A DNA stretch of 64,000 nt. Source: Ectobius pallidus. Its lineage: Eukaryota; Arthropoda; Insecta; Blattodea; Ectobiidae. The stretch lies in NCBI GenBank assembly GCA_964059195.1, contig CAXKWD010000005.1, forward strand, positions 40,749,825 to 40,813,824, in the 5' to 3' direction. The position numbers were made by a program, and so were the translations under genes. Under the pieces are notes generated by a model, which was not told the origin of the DNA, made no database searches, and saw only the letters and a list, made by a program, of their open reading frames with translations. Shown here piece by piece: positions 10,461 through 23,660 of this stretch. Every line of letters starts with the position of its first letter. Positions within the stretch are counted from its first letter, which is position 1.

Positions 10461-11729
10461 TTTCTATTTTAGTTTCACATGAGTTAGCGTAATAATACCG
10501 TGTCACTAGAGTAAGATCAATGATAAACAAAAGTCATTACGTAATTGGATACCGAGAATAAAGGAATAGCCTAATGCTAAGAGCTACATTCGACTGATAT
10601 CTCTAGTTTTCCTATCTCCAGCCTTTTCACTGCTTATACACTTCTAGTTTATTTGTCCTCCCTCGTAGGCGTTCTTTTTCTGTTCTTAAGAGTGACACCG
10701 TTTATCTGACCATATATCTTTGCAAATATCTTATCTTATGATAATCTTCTATAATTTTTCGGGAGAATTAAGGTTCTTTCATTTATTTTTAACTTAGATT
10801 GAGTAAAATTAGTAGGTGTGGCTTCAAAGTGAAACAAATTACATTGGAACTGAAACATAAATTGGACTAAGTTTCTTGCGGCTGAATAAAATTTTAACCG
10901 TGCAACTGTTTATGATGTTTAATGAGTGAGAATGTGATTAGACAAATAATGGATTTATATTTTCTTAGCTTTTTTATGCTGCTGTAGTATGTTGCAAGAA
11001 TATATTTAATTAAATACAGCGCCGTATTCAGCTGAATTTTAAACACTCTCAACTGCGCTCCCGTTATAATGGCACCTACCGGTGCAAGGAAGGATTAGAT
11101 TAGCAAGATCCTGATGTATTTTATAAATATTTTCCCGAACAAAGTATAACAAGGAAATTACATGAAAACTTTATTCAATCCATGAACTGACTGTTCAATT
11201 GACGTAAGCCGTACACAATTCCCACAAGCGAAGTATTTAAATTGGAAACAAGCAAGGCAGAACCTATTATCCCGGTGGAAGATTAATTGTTAGAAAATAA
11301 TCCGTTTAAATAAATGAAGCTCTAACTTCAATGGAATCGATTAATCCTCAGATTAATGTTGGCATAAAAGCTCTATTGAGGAAAACGTGTGATTGGAGCA
11401 TCACAAGAGGCGTATAAGTAACGCACCGGTTATTCCTGCGTCTAGGAATTTAAAACGAATACAACAACATTAGTCTCAATTCAAGTAAATTAGTATTTGA
11501 AAACTTTCAAATACGACAAAACTTTATAAAACTTTATAAAATATGGCTTCTTCTCAATTACGGTACGTTAAACACATCCGCAGCTGAAAGAGAAGAATCA
11601 AATCGGAATAGTTAGGAAATAAAGAAATGTACTGATGGAATAGAGAAGAAAAATTCATAATAATAAAAATAATAATAATAAACTTATTATTATTATTATT
11701 ATTATTATTATAAATAATAAGAAGGAAAA
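10461..11729. other. AT-rich intergenic DNA with AAT/ATT microsatellite
   Basis: No coding region is evident. At about 11657-11722 an (AAT)n run is followed directly by a (TTA)n run, so the two arms are complementary and could form a long AT hairpin. No element ends were recognised. Confidence 0.45.
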
Positions 11730-11835
11730 TATCATTTTCTCACTTCACATTTTGATGTAGAATAAGCGGGCGTATTGCAGGGACAGCTTAAGGATTTGTC
11801 AATGAGTATGCTATATCATAAGTCGGTTTGTTTTC
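11730..11835 (+). repeat. Helitron-family fragment
   Basis: This segment is nearly the inverse of 15420-15505: both share ttttgatgtagaataagcg, a 'gcgggcgtattgcaggg' core and 'atgagtatgctatatcata' in the same order. The other copy is contiguous with a recognisable minus-strand Helitron piece, so this is probably an internal fragment of that family. Confidence 0.6.
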
Positions 11836-13930
11836 TATCTCTATGTCAGTAATCGTACACACTCACTATTAATTGCCTACGGATTGTGTGAAATCTGTAT
11901 ATGTTTTGAGCCTTCTCTTATTCCGTTTTCTTCTTCTTATTATTATTATTATTATTATCGGGATTTTTCGGTGATGCTTGATAGCCTGCCTTAGTTTTCT
12001 GCAAGATGGCCATCGAGGCGATTAGATTATTCTCCCAGTCGCTCGAGATGATTGCCATTTTCGGGATCATGTCATTCCAAGTCAATCGGAATTTTGGTGT
12101 GTTTATAATCTGTAAATTCAATCCAAATCATCCACTTCCGGTGAATATCGATATGCTGTCCGAAAGGTAGCCGAAGCATTAGGGCGTAAAGGTACAATTA
12201 ACCAATGAGAGACAAGCGTTTTAAACGACGTTAAGGTTTGTCATCTGAGACCTCTACCCCACCATATTTACAAATGATTTAACTACCCCTAAAATTCAGA
12301 AAACCTGATATCTCACAGCAATTATAAAACAATGTCACACTCAAAAAAGTTAACGCGAATAGTACGTTCGGTAGCTTTTTCTGGTAAGCCTTAGTAATAA
12401 GTAGCCTGTAATGAAAAGTTATTTAACTTTGGCTGTGTGTTTTTTGTTGGAATATACCGGTACCATTGTAACACGACAGCAATATCAAAATGCCACTCTA
12501 TTCATTGGGTCTCATTTCTCAGATTAAGGAATGTGAAGTTCAGTTTACGAGTACTTGGGATTGCATTGCAAAGAAATACGCCAAGTTCGTGGAGGTAGTC
12601 TAGCGGTAGGAGCACTTACACATCCAAATATCCTTCTCCACTGTACACAAATGTATTAGATGTAGGAAAAATGTTTAGATTTTATTTGTAGAGAATTTTA
12701 ATTTCTTTAATTTGGTTACTAATCCTTTTTTGCTAAACCCCGTAGTTTGAAATATGTCTGAAAAAAGTGAGAAAAGTTCCGTCGCTTCTAACCCCACCCC
12801 CTTCCGCAACGCCTAAATCCGACGCTATATTGTAGGGAATGTTGCATGTCATTTAGAGGGAAGAGTACCAACAAATTTGCACCAAATAAAGTTTTGATCT
12901 TTTGGATGACCGGCTGTTTTTACTGTACAGTGTACTTGTGCAATTTCTGTTACTAATGCATTGTTATTTTTATTGCTTAAACACAATAAATTATTAAATT
13001 CAGTACGTACAGTACACTCTACATTAATGAAGGTTTGATTTCCTTAGCAGAAAGAGAAAAAGAAGACAATCAATGACAGAAAATAACTGTTGAGAAAGGA
13101 AGTTATCCTGATTTAAATCATGCTAGTTACAGAGGTATTTTATAGTGATCTACATTTAAGTATCGTCAATTTTATGAATTATCAAAATGCCACTTTGCAT
13201 AGCAAGAGCCGTTATACTGCAGTAAGCTAAATGATAATAAACTTCGCGAAAATGAAGGCAATAACAATAGGAATTTATTGCCACAGAGCATACTAGCAAT
13301 TACATATCACGGAGAGCATTATATCACAAGTGCAGCCGACTGAGAAATGCAGTGCAATTACTCTCAACAATGCACAGACTCAATTCCTTTGTTCTCTATG
13401 TTGTGATACGTGCATTAACACCTATATCACCAGTATCTGATAGAGGCATTCAAAATAAAGTACTAATCTCTGGAGTGCTAAATCGGAAACCTTCACAGTG
13501 CAGGTAGTTAGGAGAAAATATCGCTGGGTAGGTCCGGAAATGAGAAGCTCCCTCACTTTTACATTACGAGTGAATAACAACTGACCGGCTGTACTGAACC
13601 AACCCCTATGACTTCAGAAATTTGATGAGGGACATGCATTTGGGTGGTCCCGAATGGAAACCCCTTGGCCGACTTCTTTGATTTGTTTTTTTCATGGTTT
13701 CCCCAGACGTAAAAGCAAATGCCGAATTGGAAAATCACTTACCACGACTCATCACCGCTGAAACTAACAACCAAAACATATCAACAATAGCAAACAGATG
13801 CACATCAATAGTTCCATTGCCTACTCTGATATACCTACAGAACCCGATTCGTGATATGACTTCGATGTTGAAACGAGTATAAACAAAGCTCAACTTATAT
13901 ATATATATAATTTGTGTAGTTAAAACGTAC
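11836..13930. other. Intergenic DNA, nothing firmly assigned
   Basis: A second ATT microsatellite lies at about 11938-11959. At 12591-12626 the string gtagtctagcggtagg resembles a Pol III box A, but no box B follows at the right distance. Frames such as 13694-13882 are short and lack recognisable domains. Confidence 0.4.
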
Positions 13931-14175
13931 GGGGTAAGCCGTAGCGTAGTTGTTGAGGCGCTGCGCTACAAACCGGAAGGTCGCGGGTCGCACTATGGCC
14001 CTGGGGTAGACTCAGCCAGTACCAGGAGCAATCCTGGGGGTATAGGCGGCCGGTGCGTAAGACTGACAACCTTACCACGTACATGTTCCGATTGTCTAAA
14101 AATCTGGGAGCCTCAATCTCTTGGAACCCTCTGGGCCTCCATGGCCTGTAATAGGGAAAACTTTAGTTTTCAGTT
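13931..14175 (+). mobile_element. tRNA-derived SINE, copy with tRNA head
   Basis: The head has a box-A-like stretch (gtagcgtagttgttgagg, 13941 on) and a degenerate box B (ggtcgcgggtcgcac, about 13979). A conserved body follows, marked by ggccctggggt.gactcagcc, taccaggagcaatcctgggg, ggcggccggtgcgtaag and gggcctccatggcctgtaat. The body recurs at 35100-35297 at high identity, which confirms an interspersed family. The tail is A/T-rich without a clean poly(A). SINEs of this plan rely on a partner LINE for mobility; I cannot say which. Confidence 0.8.
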
Positions 14176-14905
14176 AAAAAGTATGAACTAATTTACTCCT
14201 CTAGCAAAATTAGTAGATAAATATATTAAAAACTCACAAGCCTGATTAATACTATAATTTTTGGCCATGTTGGTTTAATTTTTTTCATAATCTCTTTCAC
14301 TTCACCGCTTCTCTCTCACTTTGTTATGAGGCTACGAGAACAAGGAAATTCCTATTCTACACTCTACTCTGCACCATAGTCTTTGTACAAACAGCATTGC
14401 AATAGTTCACAATAAGGGAAAATATGTGTCATACTACACATACTAATCAGTGCCTTTGGATAAATATGAGCAGTGGTAAGGGTAAGGAAGGTACTGCCAA
14501 AAGTTTAATTAAGATGAAATTGAAAAAAAGGATATGAACAAAACACACAAAATTAATAAAAGAAAATAAGAACATTAGAGAGAAATGTAAAAAAAATACA
14601 GAGGCATAGTAATGACTGCGTGTACAAAAGTGAATAACTGACTTGCAGTTAATAATGACATCAAGAAGGAGCTATTGTGAGTATACGCAGGCGGACAGCA
14701 ACGTGGGTGGAACAGTTCCGTGAGAGATAGAATTAACAAATAACGTGAACTTGCCACCCGCAGTCTCATTTGCATTATGCTGATTTGTAAGTGTGTTTCC
14801 TTTACGTGTCTAGACTTTATCACGAAAACTTCAGTCAAATGATTTTCCTAAGTTCCACAGTGTTGTATATACTTTTTACGGACAAGCTGCCTATGATTAA
14901 ATTAT
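14176..14905. other. AT-rich intergenic DNA, nothing assigned
   Basis: Short frames only (14575-14838 minus is the longest, without recognisable motifs). Confidence 0.45.
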
Positions 14906-15560
14906 ATTAACTACGCCCGGGTTTTGTATTTTGTAATTTGAAATTAACGTATGGAGGACTTTTGACTTTGAAACTCTAGGTCCTTATGTACGTAAAGTTT
15001 GAAATGAGGAAGAACGACATATCACCCTCAAACTATTCCCTCATTAAACGCTAGATAGGCCTATAGCTTTTTATGGCTCATAGAGGATGTCGAATGTAGC
15101 ATTCCGTTTCTTCTACACACCATGCCTGGGAGGGGTTGAAATAAGAAGAAAAAGAAATTCCGGTTACATAAGATTGTATTGTCTTGACAGAAAATTTTAT
15201 TTCTCACTCTCATATTACCATACAACCGTTTCGGGGCTGAAACAAAATTCAATATCACTTTCATATTTTCCTTCCCAAAAACCTGGGAAATTACATACCG
15301 CCCGTAGGACTCAAAATGTTCCATCCCATTTTGTTTCCTTTTAGATGCTTAGGGCCTCAATTAATACAAATCCTACAGCTATGAATAACGTATCATTGGA
15401 TAGGATTTTTTTTACCGACTTATGATATAGCATACTCATTGGCAAACCCTGCAATACGCCCGCTTATTCTACATCAAAATTTGAAGTGAGAAAATGATAC
15501 TTTCCATGTCGAGCGTAGAGAAAGTTATTTGACTGCATCAGATTGTGCTTTATTTTCGCG
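14906..15560 (-). mobile_element. Helitron-family fragment, 3' half, minus strand
   Basis: Reading the minus strand, this aligns with the 3' half of the Helitron at 29527-30370. Shared landmarks are 'ccaaaaacctg', 'ttatggtaacata', 'gaggggttgaaataag' (tagaggtttaaataag in the other), 'gaggaagaacgac' in inverse and the terminal 'aaaacccggg'. The final hairpin is cut at its second arm and the CTAG end is missing. The side farther from the terminus (15430-15560) continues into sequence also found at 11730-11835 and 3640-3735. No coding sequence is present. Confidence 0.65.
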
Positions 15561-16161
15561 GATTGCATTCTTCAAGAATTATTTTCACAAATGTATTACA
15601 TCGATATAATCAGAATTTGTTAAAGCCCAGTATTATATAGTTCCCAAAGCCCTATGTGCACACTGTAGTCATGATAATTGAATAGCATTTAATTTTTTCA
15701 GTATAATATTTTCTGAAATTATATAAATTTTCAAGGGAAGGAGTGGCTAGTTTGAATTTTAATGTTCATCGCGTTACTTCTCGGGCTTAACTGAGTATGT
15801 GTGCAACATTTCGTGCAAATTGGTCAAGAAATGTAGATTTGTATAGGGAACATACATACCCACATACATACATACACACTTTTCGATTAGGCTTGGTTGC
15901 AACAATGAAATGAAAACATGTGACAGCAGCACTCTCAACCTGTGCCTATGTCACACTTCTTTTGTCACGGTTTTATTTTGTTATGTAAACATGTGACAGC
16001 AGAACTCTCAAGCTGTGCCTCATTTCACATTTCCTACTTTTTCCGAGGATTTTTTAAAACAAATTATTTCATACAAACCTTGTCCTGACAATTGCGAACA
16101 CAACAACAACAAAAATCAGCCAAATCGGTTGAATCGTTCTCTGAGTGAGATAATTAATCTG
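15561..16161. other. Spacer with retroelement-3'-tail-like sequence
   Basis: At 15790-15880 the text 'caacatttcgtgcaaattggtcaag' leads into an (ACAT)n run (15850-15882). This is the usual look of the 3' untranslated end of RTE-like LINEs or their SINE partners, but there is no body to confirm it. A second similar phrase, 'aaatcagccaaatcggttgaatcg', lies near 16115. Confidence 0.4.
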
Positions 16162-16335
16162 ATGTAATCGGAATTTCTTTTTTCTTCTTATTTCAACCCC
16201 TCCCAGGCATGGTGTGTAGAAGCAACGGAATGCTGTTTTAGAACATGAAGAAATAGTTACCATACAACCGTTTCGGGGCTGAAATAAAAGAGAAATTCAA
16301 TATAAATTTCATACTTTTTTCCCAAAAACCTGGGG
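16162..16335. repeat. Helitron fragment with internal inversion
   Basis: The left half (about 16162-16240) is the reverse complement of 15095-15169, while the right half (16257-16335) matches 15215-15288 in the direct orientation. The two halves come from neighbouring parts of one family sequence, so one half has been flipped relative to the other. Identity is high in both halves. Confidence 0.75.
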
Positions 16336-19159
16336 TGTAACATATTGCTACGGGAGCAGAGAGAAATAAGCCAGTAGGCTATGTGTTGGAAGGTGACTCG
16401 CGCTAGCAAGCACGGAAAGCAACAGTAATGTAGTCGAGGTATATGTACTTCCAAATTGTGTATATATGTATTTATCCAAGTAGTGGGAATAGCGAATAAA
16501 CGGGCGAAGATTAGAGAAATTGTTATGTATTTATTTATCCGTTTGTGTAGAACCTTATTAGTTATGAGGGTGATAAGATAGGAGATAGAGGGGACACACA
16601 CGATAGTCATAAGGGCGTCGGTGATCAGCAGGGTGGAACATCACGACGTCGAGTGAGCGAATGCTGAGGGAACGCCAAAGCTGCGTAGTTCAACCCGGAG
16701 TGCTGGAGGACGCTCTACAGTACCCTATTTTCCTCCTAGACAGCACTCCCCTGAGTGGTCCCCGTACAAAGACTGCAAAGATCGTGAAAGTACCTTCTTG
16801 GTTGAACTCATATAAAGAAACTTGCAAAGAAATTATCTAATGATATGAATTGAAAATAAAAAATCAGAATTGGAAAGATCATACATCTTTACTGTTCATC
16901 CTCAAGACCCCATTTTCAAACAGCGCTTTATTATAAAGTATAAACACTTTTTGTTTATACTGTTTCAACCATGTGTAAATTATATAGGTCAACTCATAAT
17001 AGAAGTTTGTTAAATGTTTACTACATTGAATATGAATGGTTTTCAACAGACTTCATAATATTTTCTTGAAATTAATAAAAAGGAAGTGGAGGAGTAAAAT
17101 TACGTTCTAGGATTTGCGTCATACCTGGAATATTGTTGAAATTGAATGGTTCGTTATGGCTAGTGTAAATTTGTGTGAATGCTTTTAAGTAGTACTATTT
17201 ATGGAATTCCTGTGTTGGTGGAGGACGTACAAGTGAATAACATACCCCTTAGATATCCTGAAAATAACACCCTAGAGAGTTAATTCTGTGTTGGCATGTG
17301 GAACCGGAATCATTTAGAAGTAAATAATGAGACCTCGCTAATCCAGAATGCCGCGCATTTTCTTTGCAGATATGTGGTGTGGAATGCTTAAAATAACAAA
17401 GCTGGCAATAAATTATAAAGATAAGCTAGTCGGCGTGTCTGGGTAGATACAGTGGTCAGCCCTGTTCTACATGGTCAGTATGTTAAATTTATCAGTGTAT
17501 TTCGGGGCCAGAGCATGGCTGTGGTTGCTACCCAACCATTCCCTTCCCCAACTGCCACTCACCGCCAAAAGTACTATTCCCGCAGACCTTGCTGTAACTG
17601 TACTCGAATCTACAGCCACGCAATGCAATATCAATCTCACATAGCACCACGTCCACCTGCCTCGTGGTACATAATAATTAATCAACCCTGCAGAATTATC
17701 TATGAAAGCCAGAATACCTACAGAGCGGAATTTTGAAATAATTATATAACGTAAATATTTGACGTGAGACAATCACACGAATTTTTCAACCCATGGATGG
17801 ACTAGAAGTTTTCTCGTTTGATATTCCGGTATATAGTAAGCGGCGCTAATAATCCATAGTAAAGAGTTAATTAATAACGGTTACAATGTTCATCTAATGT
17901 AATTAGTAATCAATTAATTAACTTAATAATATGCGAGATGCAGCAGTGAAAGTGGCGTCATCCAAAGAGTAGTTTTAAATACAGTTTTGAAAAGTTCTAA
18001 GATAATACACATCTAGAGGTCAAATGTAAACCAAAGTTCAACACAGAGAAAGTTAATCAAAATTTCCTATGGAATTGTATTTTATTGCATTAATGAAATT
18101 GCAACTGTAAAAAAGCTTAATGGCGAGTGTTAATTAACTTTGATTTCCCCAACTAAAGTAAAACTAAATTTTACAAAAAGGTGCTCACAATTATACTACA
18201 AGCATTGACTTAATATTTTAAATTTGCATTACTGTAGGTAATCAGTTTTAAATAACGAACTTTTGTAAGTATTTTTCCTTTCATTCTGCGCCTCTAACGA
18301 CAGAAGGATTACCATGCAGCACACAATTTGACAGATTATCTACATTAATGAAAAAATTTTACCTGAAGATGACGAATTATCATCGAAACGCGTAGCACAG
18401 TACAGGAAGGAGATATCAGCTTCATTTTAGCACACTGCATTTATTTTTATGAGCTTTAAACACATTTTTTAACAGATATAAGGAATGTTAATAATATTTA
18501 TGACTAACTTATTGTTTGTACAAAATTTTTATATCCTGAACCAGTAACTTGTGTTACTTATATATGTTATACATAATAAGATATGTTATATAATAAGATA
18601 AGTTATGTTTTCAGATGACATAGAACAAAACCTTAAATCTGCAGAAGAATAATTAGTGCTGTTATTACGAAAAGGGTCATCTTGTAAACCGTTGGATGAA
18701 CTTAAATTGTGGCTGTATCATCAATCGAAGAATATAGACATTGAAAATTTGCTGCCTACAAGCACAAGTGCTAAGGGCCATTTGGTGAGATCGTATTTCT
18801 ACATATATCTTTAGGTACATACTGCATTGATGATTTGCTTGTTGGCTTAGATCCATGTGAATTAGGTTTTGCAGTGATAGAAGATTTTTGATGCCAGAAA
18901 ATAACTTACAGAAATATCCCACTGCTTTTATTGAGCATGTAATTGTTTAAAACGTGCCAAATCCTTCTGCATTTGTTGGGAAAATTAAGTAACCTGTTGC
19001 TCCTTCCGCAGGTGTGATAGTAAGGGGTTCGACTCAACCTTTAACAATCCTTTTCCGATAAACTGAACTTGTTTCAATATAACCATTGCTAATATTCATG
19101 ATATTATGTATTTATGTAATAATAGAAAACAATAAAAATTATCATAGGTAATCCTACAA
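16336..19159. other. Intergenic DNA, nothing assigned
   Basis: Between 17452 and 17772 there are overlapping frames of 94 (plus) and 101 (minus) codons in a GC-richer patch; neither shows a domain or splice context I can trust. At 18360-18410 'cctgaagatgacgaattatc ... gaaacgcgtagca' resembles the 3' region of some LINE/Penelope-type elements, without supporting structure. The rest is AT-rich. Confidence 0.4.
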
Positions 19160-19232
19160 GAGTTGATGAGTTTATCGATAGATTCGTGACTGCGCAGCAG
19201 GAGCGAATTTATCTGATGCAACTCATCAACTC
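19160..19232. repeat. Perfect 13-bp inverted repeat, 47-nt loop
   Basis: gagttgatgagtt at 19160-19172 is exactly inverted as aactcatcaactc at 19220-19232. The right arm runs straight into a further small palindrome (actcgagt). No T-run or coding context ties this to transcription termination. It could be the core of a small foldback element. Confidence 0.8.
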
Positions 19233-21105
19233 GAGTTGGATTTATTAAGAGTATTCCACAAATAAAAATCTAACAGATTATACAAATTACAATTACTTTC
19301 GTGCTTTGTTCTATAAAAACAAAACTAACAGTTGTGAGATCACGGCATACTGTGAATCAACCATCCATGAATCGATTCGAGCTACCTTGGTATAATCAGT
19401 GTTACCACCAGTGCATAAAAGACATAGTTAAATTCATTCAGGTAAGCTAACAGAAGAACAGAATAAAAGCACACGAACTGAAATCGAAATCGAAATTGTG
19501 TTCTTAATCAATGTACATTTCTATTATTTCAATTTCGAAACAAGTTATGTTGCATAAAATAATCTGATTTCATGCCGCTTAGTGGCAGCAGTGACTATTA
19601 ATCACTGCACACTGATACTCGCGTCTCCAGTAACGAGCAGTTGGTTTTACCGCGATAAAGTCCCCTCCAGGCGATTCGTACAAGAATATTGCAAGAAAAA
19701 CGGCCGTGATTGGTCTATATCCGAGGAATTGCTAAACGTTATTGGTCAATATCAAACACGCGGCGTATGAGTTGAATCGTCCAAATTAATTTTTTAATTT
19801 GTTGTTTATTTATTTATAGTGACAGTTAAAACACATGGTTATTCACCTTACAAATGGTAATTACAACATATTGTCTAAATTTTCATGAAAATCGATCTAG
19901 TATTAACATAGATGTGAGCGTCATAACTGGAAAAAGTACCAGGTGGCGGATGTTCAGCCAAGCTCAAATATTCCTTAAAACATGCCTACTAAACATTCCT
20001 TTAAAAATCTCCCTACTCAAATTTCCTACAGGACTGCAGTCAGGTCCAGGACCAGATGGCAATACTAAATATCCAATGCTAGGTGGAAGGTTTAATGGTT
20101 CCATACATATTCAACGATAATTACGCAAAATACACAAAATCTTTATTTTATAATTTATATTTATCACAAAATCATGTAATGAAAAAAAAAGACTCAGATG
20201 CTGTCAAAAGATTACACAAGGAAACTGATTGGAAATAGAAATTTTGTGTTTTTACAAAGTGAAACACAACCGTAAAATAAATAGCCCCTAAACGAGGAAA
20301 GACACAAATGATGTGAAATTGGAAGGCCGTAGCCACCGTGTTTCGGAGATATGCGATTTTACTCTTAATTTGTCAGACCTATATACAATTACAGTACGGT
20401 ACATTTTAAGTGCAAATTGTATTACATTGTCTAGTAATATGCCAGAAGTATTGACGTATGACGATATTTAGAACCCCTGTTCATATTGCAAAGAGTAAGA
20501 TTGAATTACCAATAATCAATTATCGTTCTGAACGATCCACTGCGGACACAGTTTACTGGACTGCGGTATCACGGGGCTTTTAACATATTAGTTCATATGC
20601 ACGGTTAATAACGCTCGTTAAATAAAGAAACCCCTGATATCGGTGCAGAGAACAATTTATTGTCCACAGGGTAGAACTGTGAGCAAGCGTGCCACATATG
20701 ATATTATAATGATCTTTTTTCGTAGAATGGTTGGCATTAATACTTTAAAAATGATATGTACGAAAACTGATTTTTGCTTGCACAGATAAAAAAAAATTAT
20801 ATTATTTCCTCAGAGCACGATAAGCAATTTCTTGATCTATTGAACTGAAATTATTGGTATTATGTTATAGATAATGATGATGTAATTTTAAACGTCAATT
20901 CAATGATGGTCCATCAGCAGTCAAGTAAGGGAATCGCAAACTCTTAGTTCAAAACAGAGCTTAAATCTGTATGACATTATGTGATTGTGCTACGTAGACT
21001 CAATAAAATTCATAACACTTACCAGGATAGGTGTATGTATTTGGCTTCTAGGAAATAATACAGGACTAGGATAGACGCAGCTAGAATTTTTCACAATGGA
21101 TATAT
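19233..21105. other. Intergenic DNA, nothing assigned
   Basis: Frames at 19582-19770 and 19854-20120 are short, with no recognisable domain. No element termini seen. Confidence 0.4.
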
Positions 21106-21985
21106 AATTAAATAAAACAGGTAAACTGATATAACAAAGTGCCAGTATGTTTTTGTTGAATCAATTATAATTGCAATTATGATATGCAGAAAATAAGTTT
21201 TTCTAATCAGATTAAAATCGACCTGCGTCAGCAGAACTACAAATTTGTGATACCTTGACAATCGCGCACTCACATAAAAAAAAAAAAAATACATGTCAAA
21301 TCTGCCGGCTCCGGGATTTGATCCAGGGACTTCCAGAATACAAGTCCAAGAGTTACAATTTGGCCAACTCAGTCAGTTTGACGGTGTGAAGGGATAGTGT
21401 TAACTGTCAAATTATACCGGTAGACAAACATTTTAAAAATGTGACTTTTAATTAGTTGTTACTCTGGTACCGGTTCTACCGATTAGGTCCAAAATCAATA
21501 GGATTCTTGCCATGGACGTTATAAATTCTTATACCAAGTTTCATGAAAATCCGATAAAGCATATTTGAGTTATGGGGCCTTTTGTTATATAATACCATAA
21601 AAATGCACTAAATTGGGCATTAATCCGGTACCGGCCAACCGATTTGGGCCAGTATCAACAAACTTCTTCCCATGGACAAGATAAATGTGTGTACCAAGTT
21701 TCATTAAAGCCTAATAAAGCGTATTTGAGTTATGGCACTTTTAAGTAAAAACACTAAATTCGGTTTGACGCCGGTACCGCTGGACCGATTTGGTTCAATA
21801 TTAACAGTATTCTTCCCATGTACATTATAAATGCGTATACCAAGTTTCATGAAAATCCGATAAAGCGTATTTGAGTTATGGCGCGTACAGACACACGAAC
21901 ACACAGACAGACGGACAGACATTTTTACGTCCCCCACACACAATCTCATAAAGCTCCATACTGGCACTTAATAATGCAAGGAAAC
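21106..21985 (-). mobile_element. Composite AAGTGCCAG element, copy 2 (reverse)
   Basis: The reverse-orientation partner of 9051-10460. The inverted repeats are aagtgccagtatg at 21137 and the inverse ccatactggcactt ending at 21969, giving 833 bp between repeat edges. Minus-strand order matches copy 1: head, short CTGT tract, about three 150-bp subrepeats, tRNA-like segment, A/T tail. It is shorter because it has fewer subrepeats, a smaller microsatellite and a shorter unique segment. Flanks match copy 1 for a further 10-30 bp on each side. Confidence 0.65.
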
Positions 21986-22389
21986 AAATGTAAAACAGCT
22001 TGGAATAATCAATAAGGCATCCGAAAAGTATTGTGATATCAGTTCATCAAGAATTAATATAAAAGCCGAAGAATTTAACTGCTGTCTTGACCCATCAATC
22101 AAGGAGATAAGGACGCTCTTGATTTTTTAAACGATTTTGCTCCTGTTGAAGGCAGCGTTATATGGAAAAATGTAACACATGACAAGACCACAGTAAAATC
22201 TTATAATTGAATAATTATGAAAAGCAAAGATTATTATGGGTTTTCTAACCGTTTAAGAAAGTGCTCCTTGTTTATTGAATCCCTTCGTATTCATTGTAAA
22301 TCATTACCTAAATGAAGGCTTTGACGATATACCAAATATACCAAAACATCTCTATTCAAAAAACAAAAAATAGACAAGTACCCTCTAAT
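21986..22389. other. AT-rich spacer, possibly decayed LINE 5' part
   Basis: No clear motif. It precedes the Jockey/CR1-type relic on the plus strand and might be its more decayed upstream part. Confidence 0.3.
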
Positions 22390-23660
22390 TAACGACCAGT
22401 GTCTTTAGTTATTTTTTACTTACATAAGTAGGAGGGCGAAATCAAAGGAGCAACTCACCTGCAAAGAAAATAATTAATTAGTTTTTTATAAATTAATAGA
22501 AAAAATAGTTTTAGAGCAAATGCTTTTATATATTGAAGTCAATGGTCTTTGAAGTAATGAACAATTTGATTTTAAGTTGAATAAATCTACAACACAGGGA
22601 ATTGAATCTTTGGTCAATGAGGTATTAAACGCTTTCGAAGAGAAACAGAATGCGGCAGCTTGTATATTTATGTAAAGCTTTCGACTACTTACCGCATGAC
22701 CTGCTACTAAGTTGACTTAAGTTTTATACAGTTAAAAATAAATAATCATCTTTAATTGCATCGTACCTTAGCAATGGAAATGAGGTAATTCAAATAAAAA
22801 ATGAATTGTGTACTATTAGTGAAATACCAACTGGTGTACCCCAAGGATCCATTTTGGGTCCTTTTCTTTTCATTGCGGCAGTCAATGAATTTCCACTTGC
22901 CGTCACAGGGAAAGTAACTTCTTATACAGACGATACTACTGAACCTTAATGGATCTAAGATAGAACCTTACTTGAAAATACTTTTGATTGTTCTACTAGT
23001 GTCACATTGCTTTAATGCTAATGCTTTGTGTATGAACAAGCAGAAATAATTGTTTTTACTCTAAAATGGAATGGAAATACAGATGAAGCTATTAAACTTC
23101 TTGGGATCTGCATAGACAGTAAGCTTTCCTGGAAACAACATACTTATAGCAATTTGCAAGAAATTGTCTGGAGTTCTGTTTCTCTTCGGAAGACCAAAAC
23201 ACTGCCTGTCTATTTGATACTTTATTACATATTTAATACAGCTTTTTCCATTCCCATTAGAATTATGGTGTTTTCTTATGAAGTAATAGTTTAGGAGCCA
23301 AAAATGTCTTTCTCTTTAAAAGTAAAAGCTGTTACAATAATGAAAACTTGTGATTCTCGTCAACACCGTACACATGTTTGTAATGAATTTCGAATTTTAG
23401 CTCTGGCATCTCTGTATGTTTTAGCAAGTTTACTTTTTGTGCGTGTCAGACGACAAATAACTTTGTGCGTCCAAAATTCAGATTGCAGAAATCTCTTGAT
23501 TCCCACTTATATGTTGGAGTAAAACTGTATAAAAAAACTTCCTGTTGATGTAAAATAAATTGACAATTTGAATGCTTTCAAATTTAGAGTTAAGAATGTT
23601 AATAAGAAACTAAACTTTTATGATGTACAAGAACAATCGGAGAGTGATTTTATTTAATAA
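22390..23660 (+). pseudogene. Jockey/CR1-type non-LTR retrotransposon RT relic
   Basis: Across shifting frames the reverse-transcriptase order is visible. It starts with an EKIVLEQMLLYIE segment (about 22500), then FKLNKSTTQGIESLVNEVLN (about 22570-22625) and an interrupted region A near 22680. Next come IPTGVPQGSILGPFLF (about 22828-22870), a YTDD catalytic box (about 22922-22935), and LLGICIDSKLSWKQH (about 23098-23140). The last block is a C-terminal KKLPVDVK (about 23534-23557). Stops and frameshifts occur throughout, including right after the YTDD box. No endonuclease or ORF1 remains. The same broad group as the relic at 6350-7700 but clearly diverged from it. Confidence 0.8.

Noticed and set aside
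12591..12626. A box-A-like tRNA start (gtagtctagcggtagg)
   Set aside because: No box B or tRNA arms follow at the proper distance.
17452..17772. Overlapping frames of 94 (plus) and 101 (minus) codons in a GC-richer patch
   Set aside because: No recognisable domain on either strand and no adjoining exons or splice sites I could support.
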